The position numbers were made by a program, and so were the translations under genes. A model generated the notes under the pieces. The model was not told the origin of the DNA, did not search any database, and saw only the letters and a program-made list of their open reading frames with translations. From a bacterium (lineage in GTDB: Bacteria > Bdellovibrionota > FAC87 > UBA2466), in assembly GCA_019750655.1 (NCBI GenBank), contig JAIEOG010000118.1, positions 1-10,907 of the forward strand: a DNA stretch of 10,907 bases, in the 5' to 3' direction. Shown here piece after piece: positions 1 to 6,557 of this stretch (position 1 is the first letter of the stretch; each line of letters begins with the position of its first letter).

Positions 1-510
1 GAAATTACTACGGCCAAAGTCGCCATCACGGTCGACGTGCACTCTGGTTTTGGAACGCGCGACCGGGTTTGGTTCCCTTATGCCAAATCGAAAAAACCTT
101 TTCCGGGAGTGATCGACGTCTTTGCCTTGAAAGAGATGCTCGATCGGACGTACCCGCACCATATCTATATGGTGGAGCCCCAATCCCGGCAGTACACGGC
201 ACATGGGGATCTTTGGGACTATCTCTACGACGAACACCGCAAGAGCGAAGGCAATGGAATATTCCTGCCGCTCACCTTAGAGATGGGCTCTTGGATCTGG
301 GCCAAGAAAAACGTCCGCCAAATGTTTTCGATCTTGGGTGCCTTCAACCCCGTGAAGCCGCACCGCTTACAGCGAACATTGCGTCGCCACCTGCTTTTTT
401 TGGATTTTCTACACCGCGCCGTTATTTCGTCACACGAGTGGGCAGGTCTGCCGAAAGAAAAGAAAGATCCTCTCAAACGCCGCGCCCTGGAGCTGTGGTA
501 TTCTCCGTGA
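1..510 (+). CDS. M14-family zinc peptidase, C-terminal part (5' end outside window)
   Basis: The reading frame is open from base 1 and ends at a TGA at 508-510, leaving 169 residues of a protein that starts upstream. Near its beginning is D-V-H-S-G-F-G (His at fragment residue 14), which fits the third zinc-binding histidine of M14 carboxypeptidases. At fragment residue 94, in L-T-L-E-M-G-S, is a Glu in the position of the catalytic base that follows late in the M14 fold. Between them, Y-T-A-H-G-D-L-W-D-Y resembles the substrate-side loop of this family. The N-terminal HxxE zinc pair would lie upstream and cannot be seen. The likely role is hydrolysis of a peptide or peptidoglycan-like substrate; location and substrate are unknown because any signal peptide is missing. 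It is followed after 13 bases by a hydrolase gene, so the two may be co-transcribed. The M14 assignment rests on motif recognition only; a DUF2817-like subfamily is possible. Confidence 0.72.
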   Translation, partial: EITTAKVAITVDVHSGFGTRDRVWFPYAKSKKPFPGVIDVFALKEMLDRTYPHHIYMVEPQSRQYTAHGDLWDYLYDEHRKSEGNGIFLPLTLEMGSWIWAKKNVRQMFSILGAFNPVKPHRLQRTLRRHLLFLDFLHRAVISSHEWAGLPKEKKDPLKRRALELWYSP

Positions 511-523
511 CGGGTATTGCGGC

Positions 524-1318
524 ATGAATCAAAACACCGAAGTCTGGGTTTTTCTCCGAGGACTTGTCAGAGAGTCTGGGCATTGGGGCGATTTCCTCCA
601 GCAGTTTGAGAAGGCGATCCCGGGCACAAAAGCCATCGCGATTGATCTCCCCGGGGCCGGCAAACGCTTCTCCGAAAAAAGTCCGTGGAAACTCTCCGAC
701 TATGTCCGCAGCGTGCGCGCTGATTTCGAACAGCTTGGCTTCAAGGGTCGGCCCGTGCACTTGTTCGCTCTGTCTCTTGGTGGAATGGTGGCTTTGGAGT
801 GGATGCGCTTATACCCCGCCGAAATCCAGCGCGCCGTTTTGGTCAATACGAGTTTGAAGGGTGTGAATCCGTTCTTCCGGCGACTTTCGCCTGGTGCTTA
901 TTGGACGGTACTCCGGGCTTTTTTCGATGGCTCAGCCCATGCGCGCGAGCAGCGCATTCTTCGCCTGACGAGTGCCGTAGACGAGTGGCCGAAAGAAGAG
1001 CTCGATCGTCGGGATCGCCTGCAGGCCGATCACCCCGTCACGAAGTCCAATGCCGTTCGGCAGATATTGGCGGCTACGAGCACCACGGAAGCGGGAGTTC
1101 GCCCCGTCCAACCTGTGCTTTTGCTCAATAGCCTCGGGGACCGCCTAGTGCATCCCGACTGTTCCCGCCAGATAGCGGAGCGCTGGAAGGCGCCTCTGCG
1201 CCGGCACGCTTGGGCTGGCCATGATCTTCCCCTAGACGATCCTCAATGGACACTGGATGCCGTCGCGCAGTGGTTGTCCTCGTCAAATCCTGACGGAAAA
1301 CTTGAAAAAACAAAATAG
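524..1318 (+). CDS. alpha/beta hydrolase-fold protein
   Basis: This is a 264-residue protein with the layout of a small cytoplasmic alpha/beta hydrolase. The presumed nucleophile is Ser84 in H-L-F-A-L-S-L-G-G-M, the acid is Asp206 in L-N-S-L-G-D-R, and the base is His233 in W-A-G-H-D. Spacing between the three is normal for the family. Two details differ from the textbook pattern. The first Gly of the G-x-S-x-G elbow is Ala82, and the usual His-Gly of the oxyanion loop is Arg12-Gly13. There is no signal peptide. The cap region (about residues 115-190) is rich in charged residues, and the substrate cannot be inferred; esterase, thioesterase or C-C hydrolase activities all occur in this fold. 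ATG 524 has only a weak Shine-Dalgarno sequence upstream. The gene follows the peptidase by 13 bases and ends 62 bases before pstS. Confidence 0.85.
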   Translation: MNQNTEVWVFLRGLVRESGHWGDFLQQFEKAIPGTKAIAIDLPGAGKRFSEKSPWKLSDYVRSVRADFEQLGFKGRPVHLFALSLGGMVALEWMRLYPAEIQRAVLVNTSLKGVNPFFRRLSPGAYWTVLRAFFDGSAHAREQRILRLTSAVDEWPKEELDRRDRLQADHPVTKSNAVRQILAATSTTEAGVRPVQPVLLLNSLGDRLVHPDCSRQIAERWKAPLRRHAWAGHDLPLDDPQWTLDAVAQWLSSSNPDGKLEKTK

Positions 1319-1380
1319 TTCAAAGGTCGACAATCTTCGGGGGCCTCGTTATTTTCCCGCAGGATTTTAAAGGAGACCTT

Positions 1381-2406
1381 ATGAAACTGTGGACAGCTCT
1401 TAGTGTTTTGTTTTTCAGCCCTGCACTTTTTGCGGCGGCCTTGATCAACGGTGCGGGCGCAAGTTTCCCATACCCGCTCTATGCAAAATGGTTTTCGGAA
1501 TACCAAAAGGTAAATCCTGAAGTGCAGATCAACTACCAGTCGATTGGTAGCGGTGGCGGGATTCGCCAGTTCTCTCAAAAGACAGTCGATTTCGGCGCAA
1601 GCGATGCCCCGATGACCGACGAGCAGATTAAAGAAGCCAAAGAGCCCGTGGTCCACATTCCCACGGTCTTGGGTGCAGTCGTTGTGACTTACAACGTTCC
1701 CGAAGTGACAAAGCCTTTGCAGCTCTCCGGTGATTTGGTTGCTGATATCTTTCTCGGCACCATCACCAAATGGGACGATGCGCGGATTAAAGCGCAGAAC
1801 CCGGGCGTGACTCTCCCGGCGAAAGCTATCTTGGTGGCGCACCGTTCGGATGGTAGCGGCACGACGAATATTTTCACCGACTACCTCTCGAAGGTAAGCC
1901 CTGCTTGGAAAGAAAAAGTGGGCGTGGGCACGGCAGTGAAGTGGCCTACGGGCTTAGGCGGTAAAGGCAATGAAGGCGTTGCCGGTTTGGTGAAACAAAC
2001 TCCGGGCGCTGTTGGCTATGTCGAATTGATTTACGCCAAGTCCAATGATTTGAAGTTCGCTTCGATCAAGAACAAAGCCGGCGCCTTTGTGGAGCCGGAC
2101 ATGAAGAGCGTTACTGCCGCTGCAGGCGCTACCAAGATCCCAGCGGATTTCCGAGTCTCTTTGACGGATGCCAGCGGGAAGGGCGCTTATCCGATTTCGG
2201 GCTTCACCTACCTGCTCGTTTGGAAAAAACACCCAGACGCGGACAAGGGCGGGAAGCTCGTTGAGTTCCTCAATTGGGCCGTGACGGATGGGCAGAAATA
2301 TGCGGGCGATCTGCACTACGCACCATTGCCGAGCTCGCTAGTCCCAAAAGTACAGGGAGCTATCAAGACCTTGGATGCGAAACCTGCTGCGAAAGCAAAG
2401 GGTTAA
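1381..2406 (+). CDS. pstS: phosphate ABC transporter, periplasmic phosphate-binding protein
   Basis: PstS captures inorganic phosphate in the periplasm and delivers it to the PstCAB transporter. The 341-residue protein starts with a Sec signal peptide: Lys2, a hydrophobic core at about residues 4-16, and a likely cut near Ala18-Ala20. The mature start I-N-G-A-G-A-S-F-P-Y-P closely follows the family pattern. There is no lipobox Cys, so the protein should be soluble in a periplasm, which points to a diderm cell. Phosphate-loop signatures are present: S-I-G-S-G-G-G, D-F-G-A-S-D-A-P-M, R-S-D-G-S-G-T-T, then W-P-T-G-L-G-G-K-G-N-E-G and P-G-A-V-G-Y-V-E. Length matches the Escherichia coli protein. 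The tail ends in a Lys/Ala-rich stretch (K-P-A-A-K-A-K-G) that is probably disordered. A strong Shine-Dalgarno sequence, AAAGGAG at 1369-1375, fixes ATG 1381. It is the first gene of the pst-pho operon; I see no convincing sigma-70 promoter or Pho box in the 62 bases before it. Confidence 0.97.
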   Translation: MKLWTALSVLFFSPALFAAALINGAGASFPYPLYAKWFSEYQKVNPEVQINYQSIGSGGGIRQFSQKTVDFGASDAPMTDEQIKEAKEPVVHIPTVLGAVVVTYNVPEVTKPLQLSGDLVADIFLGTITKWDDARIKAQNPGVTLPAKAILVAHRSDGSGTTNIFTDYLSKVSPAWKEKVGVGTAVKWPTGLGGKGNEGVAGLVKQTPGAVGYVELIYAKSNDLKFASIKNKAGAFVEPDMKSVTAAAGATKIPADFRVSLTDASGKGAYPISGFTYLLVWKKHPDADKGGKLVEFLNWAVTDGQKYAGDLHYAPLPSSLVPKVQGAIKTLDAKPAAKAKG

Positions 2407-2442
2407 GCTCAGTTTCCGAGCGGCGGGGTAAGCTAACCATTT
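2397..2442 (+). other. imperfect hairpin spanning the pstS stop codon
   Basis: GGTTAAGCT at 2401-2409, which contains the pstS TAA, can pair with AGCTAACC at 2431-2438 with one bulged A. Beyond one G/A mismatch, AAA at 2397-2399 can pair with TTT at 2440-2442. The loop is about 21 bases and GC-rich. No U-run follows, so it is not a typical intrinsic terminator. It could protect the 3' end of pstS mRNA or lower expression of downstream pstC relative to pstS, as stem-loops do in other binding-protein operons. Its stability was not computed and chance pairing is possible. Confidence 0.3.
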
Positions 2443-2450
2443 CCTAACAA
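2433..2450 (+). promoter_or_regulatory. Pho-box-like direct repeat before pstC
   Basis: Two heptamers, CTAACCA (2433-2439) and CTAACAA (2444-2450), match at 6 of 7 bases. They are separated by TTTC, giving the 11-bp period bound by a PhoB/PhoP-type winged-helix dimer. The sequence resembles the TTAACA or CTTAACC flavour of Pho box known from Gram-positive bacteria and cyanobacteria more than the E. coli CTGTCAT form. A candidate -10 element, GATAAA at 2470-2475, lies 19 bases downstream. That is farther than in E. coli Pho promoters and would leave a leader of only a few bases before ATG 2488. The site lies inside the operon, between pstS and pstC. The binding role is inferred from spacing and context only. 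Confidence 0.4.
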
Positions 2451-2487
2451 TCGTGCCTGCGGGTTCTGGGATAAAAATTCCGCATTC

Positions 2488-3492
2488 ATGAAGGCTGAAG
2501 CTTTGGAAAACTCCGCCGCTATGCAAGGCCCCTGGTCCATTTCTCTGCCGACCGTTAAGCGCTTTAAGATTAAAGCGGGACGGGGAGATCTACACTGGGG
2601 TGACCGGCTTTTCTTCTGGCTGATGAGCACCGCGGCCGTCGGGATTTGTGGCCTGCTCGGGTTGATCCTGGCCTTTCTCGTTTATTCCGCACTTCCCACC
2701 ATCACGCAGTTTGGTTGGGCATTTCTCGTAGAGAAATCTTGGGATCCGGTGAATGGCGAGTTTGGTGCGCTGGCATTTGTCTTTGGGACCGTGGTCTCTT
2801 CGCTCTTGGCTCTCCTAGTGGCCACCCCGTTAAGTGTCGGTATCGCACTTTTCTTAAACGAGTTGGCTCCCCGGCGTGTGGCTAAAGGCATCGGTTTCCT
2901 CATTGAGATGCTCGCTGCGATTCCCAGCGTGGTTTATGGGTTGTGGGGCATCTTCGTTCTCGCACCTTGGTTGCGCACAACGGTGCAGCCGTTCCTGGGC
3001 GACTGGTTTGGTTTCTTGCCTTTGTTCCAAGGCCCGCCTTATGGCGTGGGGCTGATGACCTCCGGGATCATTCTGGCGATCATGGTCATACCGACGATTT
3101 CATCTCTCTCCAAAGAAGTCTTTCGCGCCATTCCGCGAGCGAATCGGGAAGCTGCTTTAGCGCTCGGCGCGACTCGTTGGGAGACGATGCGCCTGTCGGT
3201 ATTGAAGTCTTCGAAGACGGGGATTTTCGGCGCCGTGATTTTGGGCCTAGGCCGCGCACTTGGCGAAACCATGGCGGTGACCATGGTCATCGGAAACCGT
3301 AACGACATTTCTTCTTCGCTCTTTGCTCCGGCCCAGACGATGGCCAGCATCATCGCCAATGAGTACGCCGAGGCCACCACCTCCTTGCACTTGTCGGCTC
3401 TGGCCGAGGTGGGGCTGGCGCTCTTCGCGGTGACGTTCTTGATTAATGGGCTTGCTCGTCTGTTGATCTGGCGCATGAAGGGGCGTGCGTAA
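2488..3492 (+). CDS. pstC: phosphate ABC transporter permease PstC
   Basis: PstC is one of the two inner-membrane subunits that form the phosphate channel with PstA. The 334-residue protein has a charged cytoplasmic N-terminus of about 40 residues and then roughly six membrane segments, the first at about 41-68. The permease coupling loop is clear: R-E-A-A-L-A-L-G-A-T-R-W at 220-231, which contacts PstB. After it comes G-R-A-L-G-E-T (255-261), whose Arg and Glu correspond to residues linked to transport by mutagenesis in E. coli PstC. The large loop at about 160-188 (W-F-G-F-L-P-L-F) is also typical. ATG 2488 gives the full length but has no visible Shine-Dalgarno sequence. ATG 2521 is an alternative that would remove 11 residues. 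The TAA stop overlaps the pstA start by one base (TAATG), so translation is probably coupled. Confidence 0.96.
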   Translation: MKAEALENSAAMQGPWSISLPTVKRFKIKAGRGDLHWGDRLFFWLMSTAAVGICGLLGLILAFLVYSALPTITQFGWAFLVEKSWDPVNGEFGALAFVFGTVVSSLLALLVATPLSVGIALFLNELAPRRVAKGIGFLIEMLAAIPSVVYGLWGIFVLAPWLRTTVQPFLGDWFGFLPLFQGPPYGVGLMTSGIILAIMVIPTISSLSKEVFRAIPRANREAALALGATRWETMRLSVLKSSKTGIFGAVILGLGRALGETMAVTMVIGNRNDISSSLFAPAQTMASIIANEYAEATTSLHLSALAEVGLALFAVTFLINGLARLLIWRMKGRA

Positions 3493-4367
3493 TGAAGTCC
3501 GCCCAGATCCACGCTTATCTCTCCGAGAACTACACGCGCCGCCGTTGGGTGGATCGCGGGATGCGCCTCGTGCTCTTTCTATGCGCAGTGGCAGCTTTGG
3601 TTCCGTTGTTCAGTGTTCTGGGCTATGTGCTTTTCCGCGGCGTTCCTGGGCTCAATTTGGATTTCTTCACGCAGATTCCTCGGCCGGTGGGTGAAGCCGG
3701 AGGGGGCATGGCGAATTCCCTAGTGGGAACTTGCATCTTGGTCGCTACCGCTTCGCTCCTGGGGATTCCCTGGGGAATTGCGGCGGGAGTTTACCTTTCG
3801 GAATACGGCCGCACGAAAACGGCTCATGTCGTGCGCTTCGCGACGGATATTCTGGCCAGTGTTCCCTCTATCGTGATTGGTCTTTTTATCTACGCGCTGT
3901 TTGTTGTTCCGATGGGCGGCTTTTCCGCTTTGGCGGGCGGGATGGCCCTCGGTGTTTTGATGATTCCCACTGTCGCACGCAGCACGGAAGAAATGTTGCG
4001 CCTTGTCCCGACGCATATCCGCGAAGCAGGGCTCGCGCTTGGGTTGCCTCGCTGGAAAGTGATTTTGAGAGTGGTCCTGCGTGGCTGCGTCAGCGCCATT
4101 ACGACCGGCGTGATGCTCGCAATCGCGCGCGTCGCAGGAGAAACAGCCCCTTTGCTTTTCACGGCACTCAATAACCGTTTCTGGAGCGATAGCCTTACGC
4201 AGCCCATCGCCTCCTTGCCGGTACAGATTTATTCTTACGCAATTGCTCCGTTTGAGGAGTGGCATACCCAGGCATGGGCGGGTGCCTTGGTGCTCGTGCT
4301 TCTTGTGTTTGTCATCAATATCGGTTCTCGCGTGTTTTTCCGCGGGGATGCGATAGGGAGAGAGTGA
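3492..4367 (+). CDS. pstA: phosphate ABC transporter permease PstA
   Basis: PstA is the partner of PstC in the inner-membrane phosphate channel. It has 291 residues with a basic N-terminus, a first membrane helix at about 24-48 and about six helices in all. The family signature F-F-T-Q-I-P-R-P-V-G-E-A-G-G-G follows the first helix. The coupling loop reads R-E-A-G-L-A-L-G-L-P-R-W at 177-188. A-R-V-A-G-E-T-A-P (212-220) is the conserved segment just before a membrane helix, and its Arg has been implicated in transport in E. coli. AAGGGG at 3478-3483 is a good ribosome binding site 8 bases before ATG 3492. The start overlaps the pstC stop by one base and the stop overlaps pstB by one base, so all three should be made in step. 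Confidence 0.96.
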   Translation: MKSAQIHAYLSENYTRRRWVDRGMRLVLFLCAVAALVPLFSVLGYVLFRGVPGLNLDFFTQIPRPVGEAGGGMANSLVGTCILVATASLLGIPWGIAAGVYLSEYGRTKTAHVVRFATDILASVPSIVIGLFIYALFVVPMGGFSALAGGMALGVLMIPTVARSTEEMLRLVPTHIREAGLALGLPRWKVILRVVLRGCVSAITTGVMLAIARVAGETAPLLFTALNNRFWSDSLTQPIASLPVQIYSYAIAPFEEWHTQAWAGALVLVLLVFVINIGSRVFFRGDAIGRE

Positions 4368-5143
4368 TGGAAGCGAGTACTCAACAAGATCCCATTTTGC
4401 GCATCCGCTCTCTAAACGCTTGGTTTGGAGAGTCGCATGCGGTGAAGGATGTCTCTTTGGACATCTCGCCTAATGCTGTGACTGCGATCATTGGCCCTTC
4501 CGGTTGCGGGAAGTCGACCTTCATCCGTTGCTTAAACCGCCTGCATGAAGAAGTCCCTTCTGCGGGGGCGGCAGGTGAGGTTTTGCTCTCCGGTATGAAT
4601 ATCTATGGCGAAGGGGTCGATCCGGTCGGGATTCGCCGCAAAATCGGGATGGTTTTTCAAAAACCCAACCCCTTTCCAGCCCTTTCGATTTTTGACAACG
4701 TCGTCTCGGGTTTGCGTCTGGGTGGCGTGCGCCGCCGCAGCATTCTCGTCGAAGTAGCAGAGCGCAGCCTACGTCAGGCGGCGCTTTGGGATGAAGTAAA
4801 GGACAAGCTCCACGCCCCCGGAACTGGGTTGTCTGGTGGGCAGCAGCAGCGTCTTTGTATTGCGCGCGCTCTAGCGGTTGATCCGCCGGTTTTGCTCATG
4901 GATGAACCCACGAGCGCCTTGGATCCTATTGCGACCGCCAAGATCGAGGAACTGGTTTTAGAACTGAAAAAACAAGTCACTATTGTAATCGTCACCCATA
5001 ATATGCAGCAGGCCGCGCGCATTTCTGATCGTACTGCCTTCTTCTTAATGGGTGAATTGGTAGAATATGGCGAAACCTCTACCGTCTTTACGGTGCCGAA
5101 AGAAGAGCGCACCGAACGGTATATCACGGGGAAATTCGGATGA
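4367..5143 (+). CDS. pstB: phosphate ABC transporter ATP-binding protein PstB
   Basis: PstB is the cytoplasmic ATPase that drives phosphate import, working as a dimer on the PstCA channel. The 258-residue protein carries every ABC motif: Walker A G-P-S-G-C-G-K-S-T at 43-51, Q-loop around Gln98 in V-F-Q-K-P-N-P-F, signature L-S-G-G-Q-Q-Q-R at 155-162, Walker B V-L-L-M-D-E-P ending at Glu180-Pro181, D-loop S-A-L-D at 183-186 and switch His211 in V-T-H-N-M. The Q-K-P-N-P-F and C-I-A-R-A-L-A segments are characteristic of PstB. The frame is open further upstream (to a GTG at 4259), but ATG 4367 is chosen. It gives the normal PstB N-terminus, overlaps the pstA TGA in a TGATG junction and follows a purine-rich ribosome binding site (AGGGAGAGAG, 4355-4364). 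Confidence 0.97.
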   Translation: MEASTQQDPILRIRSLNAWFGESHAVKDVSLDISPNAVTAIIGPSGCGKSTFIRCLNRLHEEVPSAGAAGEVLLSGMNIYGEGVDPVGIRRKIGMVFQKPNPFPALSIFDNVVSGLRLGGVRRRSILVEVAERSLRQAALWDEVKDKLHAPGTGLSGGQQQRLCIARALAVDPPVLLMDEPTSALDPIATAKIEELVLELKKQVTIVIVTHNMQQAARISDRTAFFLMGELVEYGETSTVFTVPKEERTERYITGKFG

Positions 5144-5826
5144 TCCGCCATATCGATCAAGGTTTAAGCCAGCTCAATCAAAAACTCCTCACCATGGCAG
5201 GTTTGGTGGAACAGGCCGTCGAGTGCGCAACCGACGCTTGGCGTTTTCGCAATATGGCGAAAATTGCTGATGTGTATTCGATTGAGCGCCGTGTGAACCA
5301 ATGCCACCTCGACGTGGACGCCGCTTGTGTCCAGCTTCTAGCCCTGCAGGCGCCCATGGCGAAGGATCTGCGCTTTATCGTTTCCTGTATCAAGATCAAT
5401 AACGACCTCGAACGCATGGTCGATCTAGCGGTGAATATCGCGAACAATACGGAGTTCTACCTCCAAGCACCGACGGCGATTCACATCGAAGATCTCTCTC
5501 AGATGTCTGATGAAGTGCGGATCATGGTGCGAGAAGTGCTTGATGCCTTCGTGAAAACCGATGAGCGTTTGGCACGTCGGGTGTTGAGCCGTGATGACCG
5601 TGTTGACGCTTATAAACGCAAGATCGTCGAAGATTGCTTAGGTCAGATGAAGAACAAGCCCGATCGCATCGAACAGGGCATGAACCTTATCTTCATCGCC
5701 AAGAACTTAGAACGCATTGGGGACCACGCCACGAACATCGCCGAAGACGTGATTTTCAGCGCGTCTGGTCAGGATATCCGCCATGCGGTGCCGACCCCCC
5801 CAAAAGAGAACGATTCCGCTGAATAG
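5140..5826 (+). CDS. phoU: phosphate signalling protein PhoU
   Basis: PhoU is a cytoplasmic helical protein that relays PstSCAB activity to the PhoR kinase and represses the Pho regulon when phosphate is plentiful. The 228-residue protein contains two tandem three-helix PhoU repeats. Each has a metal-binding motif: N-N-D-L-E-R-M-V-D at 87-95 and K-N-L-E-R-I-G-D at 188-195. D-L-R-F-I-V-S (76-82) is also typical of the family. The tail after about residue 208 is polar and Pro-rich, and probably flexible. ATG 5140 overlaps the pstB TGA by 4 bases (ATGA) and has GGGGAA at 5128-5133 as ribosome binding site, so PhoU should be produced in proportion to PstB. The length is close to the usual 220-240 residues. 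Confidence 0.96.
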   Translation: MIRHIDQGLSQLNQKLLTMAGLVEQAVECATDAWRFRNMAKIADVYSIERRVNQCHLDVDAACVQLLALQAPMAKDLRFIVSCIKINNDLERMVDLAVNIANNTEFYLQAPTAIHIEDLSQMSDEVRIMVREVLDAFVKTDERLARRVLSRDDRVDAYKRKIVEDCLGQMKNKPDRIEQGMNLIFIAKNLERIGDHATNIAEDVIFSASGQDIRHAVPTPPKENDSAE

Positions 5827-5835
5827 GAGCAAGCT

Positions 5836-6522
5836 GTGAGCACACGGGTTCTTATCGTCGAAGACGAAAGGGAAATTGCAGAACTCATGGCGCTGCACCT
5901 GCGGCGGGAGGGGCATGAGGTCACCTGCGTCGAGGACGGCGAGCAAGCCATACGCACGCTTTCGAGTGAATCAGAGTATGCGCTTCTGATTCTGGATTGG
6001 ATGCTCCCGGGTGTCTCTGGCTTAGAGCTCTGTAAGAAAATCCGCGCCGAAAAGGGCACTCATGGTGTGCCGATCCTGATGGTCACCGCCCGTGCGCACA
6101 CTTCCGATATTGTTCTGGGCTTGGAAATGGGTGCGGACGATTATCTGACCAAGCCCTTCGAGGTCCCCGTTTTCCTAGCCCGCGTGCGAGCCTTACTGCG
6201 CCGCTCCAGCGCCTTGGACAATTCCGAGGACCGGCTGTTTACCATTGATGATCTTTCGGTCGACCTGGACGCCTACCGGGTCACGTGCCACAAAAAAGAA
6301 CTTTCGCTGACGCCGTCAGAATTCAAATTGCTCGTTGCGCTGGTTAAAAGCCAGGGCCGAGTGCTCACGCGTGAACGCCTCATCGACTTAGTCCAGGGTG
6401 AGGGTGTGACCGTAGTTGACCGGGCGATCGACACCCATATCTTTGGCCTCCGCAAGAAACTGGGCAAATGCGCCGACGTGGTGGAAACGATCCGAGGCGT
6501 GGGCTACCGAGTGAAGATTTAA
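5836..6522 (+). CDS. phoB: phosphate-regulon response regulator PhoB (OmpR/PhoB family)
   Basis: PhoB is the DNA-binding response regulator of phosphate starvation, activated by PhoR. The 228-residue protein has an N-terminal receiver domain (about 4-120) with acidic pocket Glu9-Asp10, phospho-acceptor Asp54 in L-I-L-D-W-M-L-P-G, switch Thr84 and Lys106 in L-T-K-P-F. The C-terminal winged helix (about 133-228) shows L-T-P-S-E-F-K-L-L, then V-D-R-A-I-D-T-H-I-F-G-L-R-K-K-L and I-R-G-V-G-Y-R. D-W-M-L-P-G-V-S-G is the form seen in PhoB rather than OmpR or KdpE. The start is GTG 5836, supported by TAGGAG at 5824-5829 (overlapping the phoU stop) with 6-base spacing. It lies 9 bases after phoU and 35 before phoR. 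The PhoB name is strengthened by the operon. Confidence 0.95.
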   Translation: MSTRVLIVEDEREIAELMALHLRREGHEVTCVEDGEQAIRTLSSESEYALLILDWMLPGVSGLELCKKIRAEKGTHGVPILMVTARAHTSDIVLGLEMGADDYLTKPFEVPVFLARVRALLRRSSALDNSEDRLFTIDDLSVDLDAYRVTCHKKELSLTPSEFKLLVALVKSQGRVLTRERLIDLVQGEGVTVVDRAIDTHIFGLRKKLGKCADVVETIRGVGYRVKI

Positions 6523-6557
6523 TCGCTTTGCGGTCTAATCCCGGTTAAGTTTTGTGG

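Noticed and set aside
1302..1323. TTGAA/TTCAA inverted repeat before pstS considered as an operator or promoter
   Set aside because: The arms are only 5 bp, overlap the hydrolase stop codon, and no -10 element sits at a proper distance from the TTGAAA; an 11-bp-period Pho repeat was not found here.
1243..1842. Minus-strand open frame of 199 codons
   Set aside because: It lies opposite the hydrolase 3' end and pstS, has no recognisable domain, and pstS is certain in this region.
3720..4265. Minus-strand open frame of 181 codons opposite pstA
   Set aside because: Its composition is rich in Arg, His, Asn and Gln without domains, typical of an antisense shadow of a membrane-protein gene.
4259..4366. 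36-codon N-terminal extension of pstB from a GTG
   Set aside because: It would overlap pstA deeply and has no PstB-like residues; ATG 4367 has a ribosome binding site and the TGATG junction.
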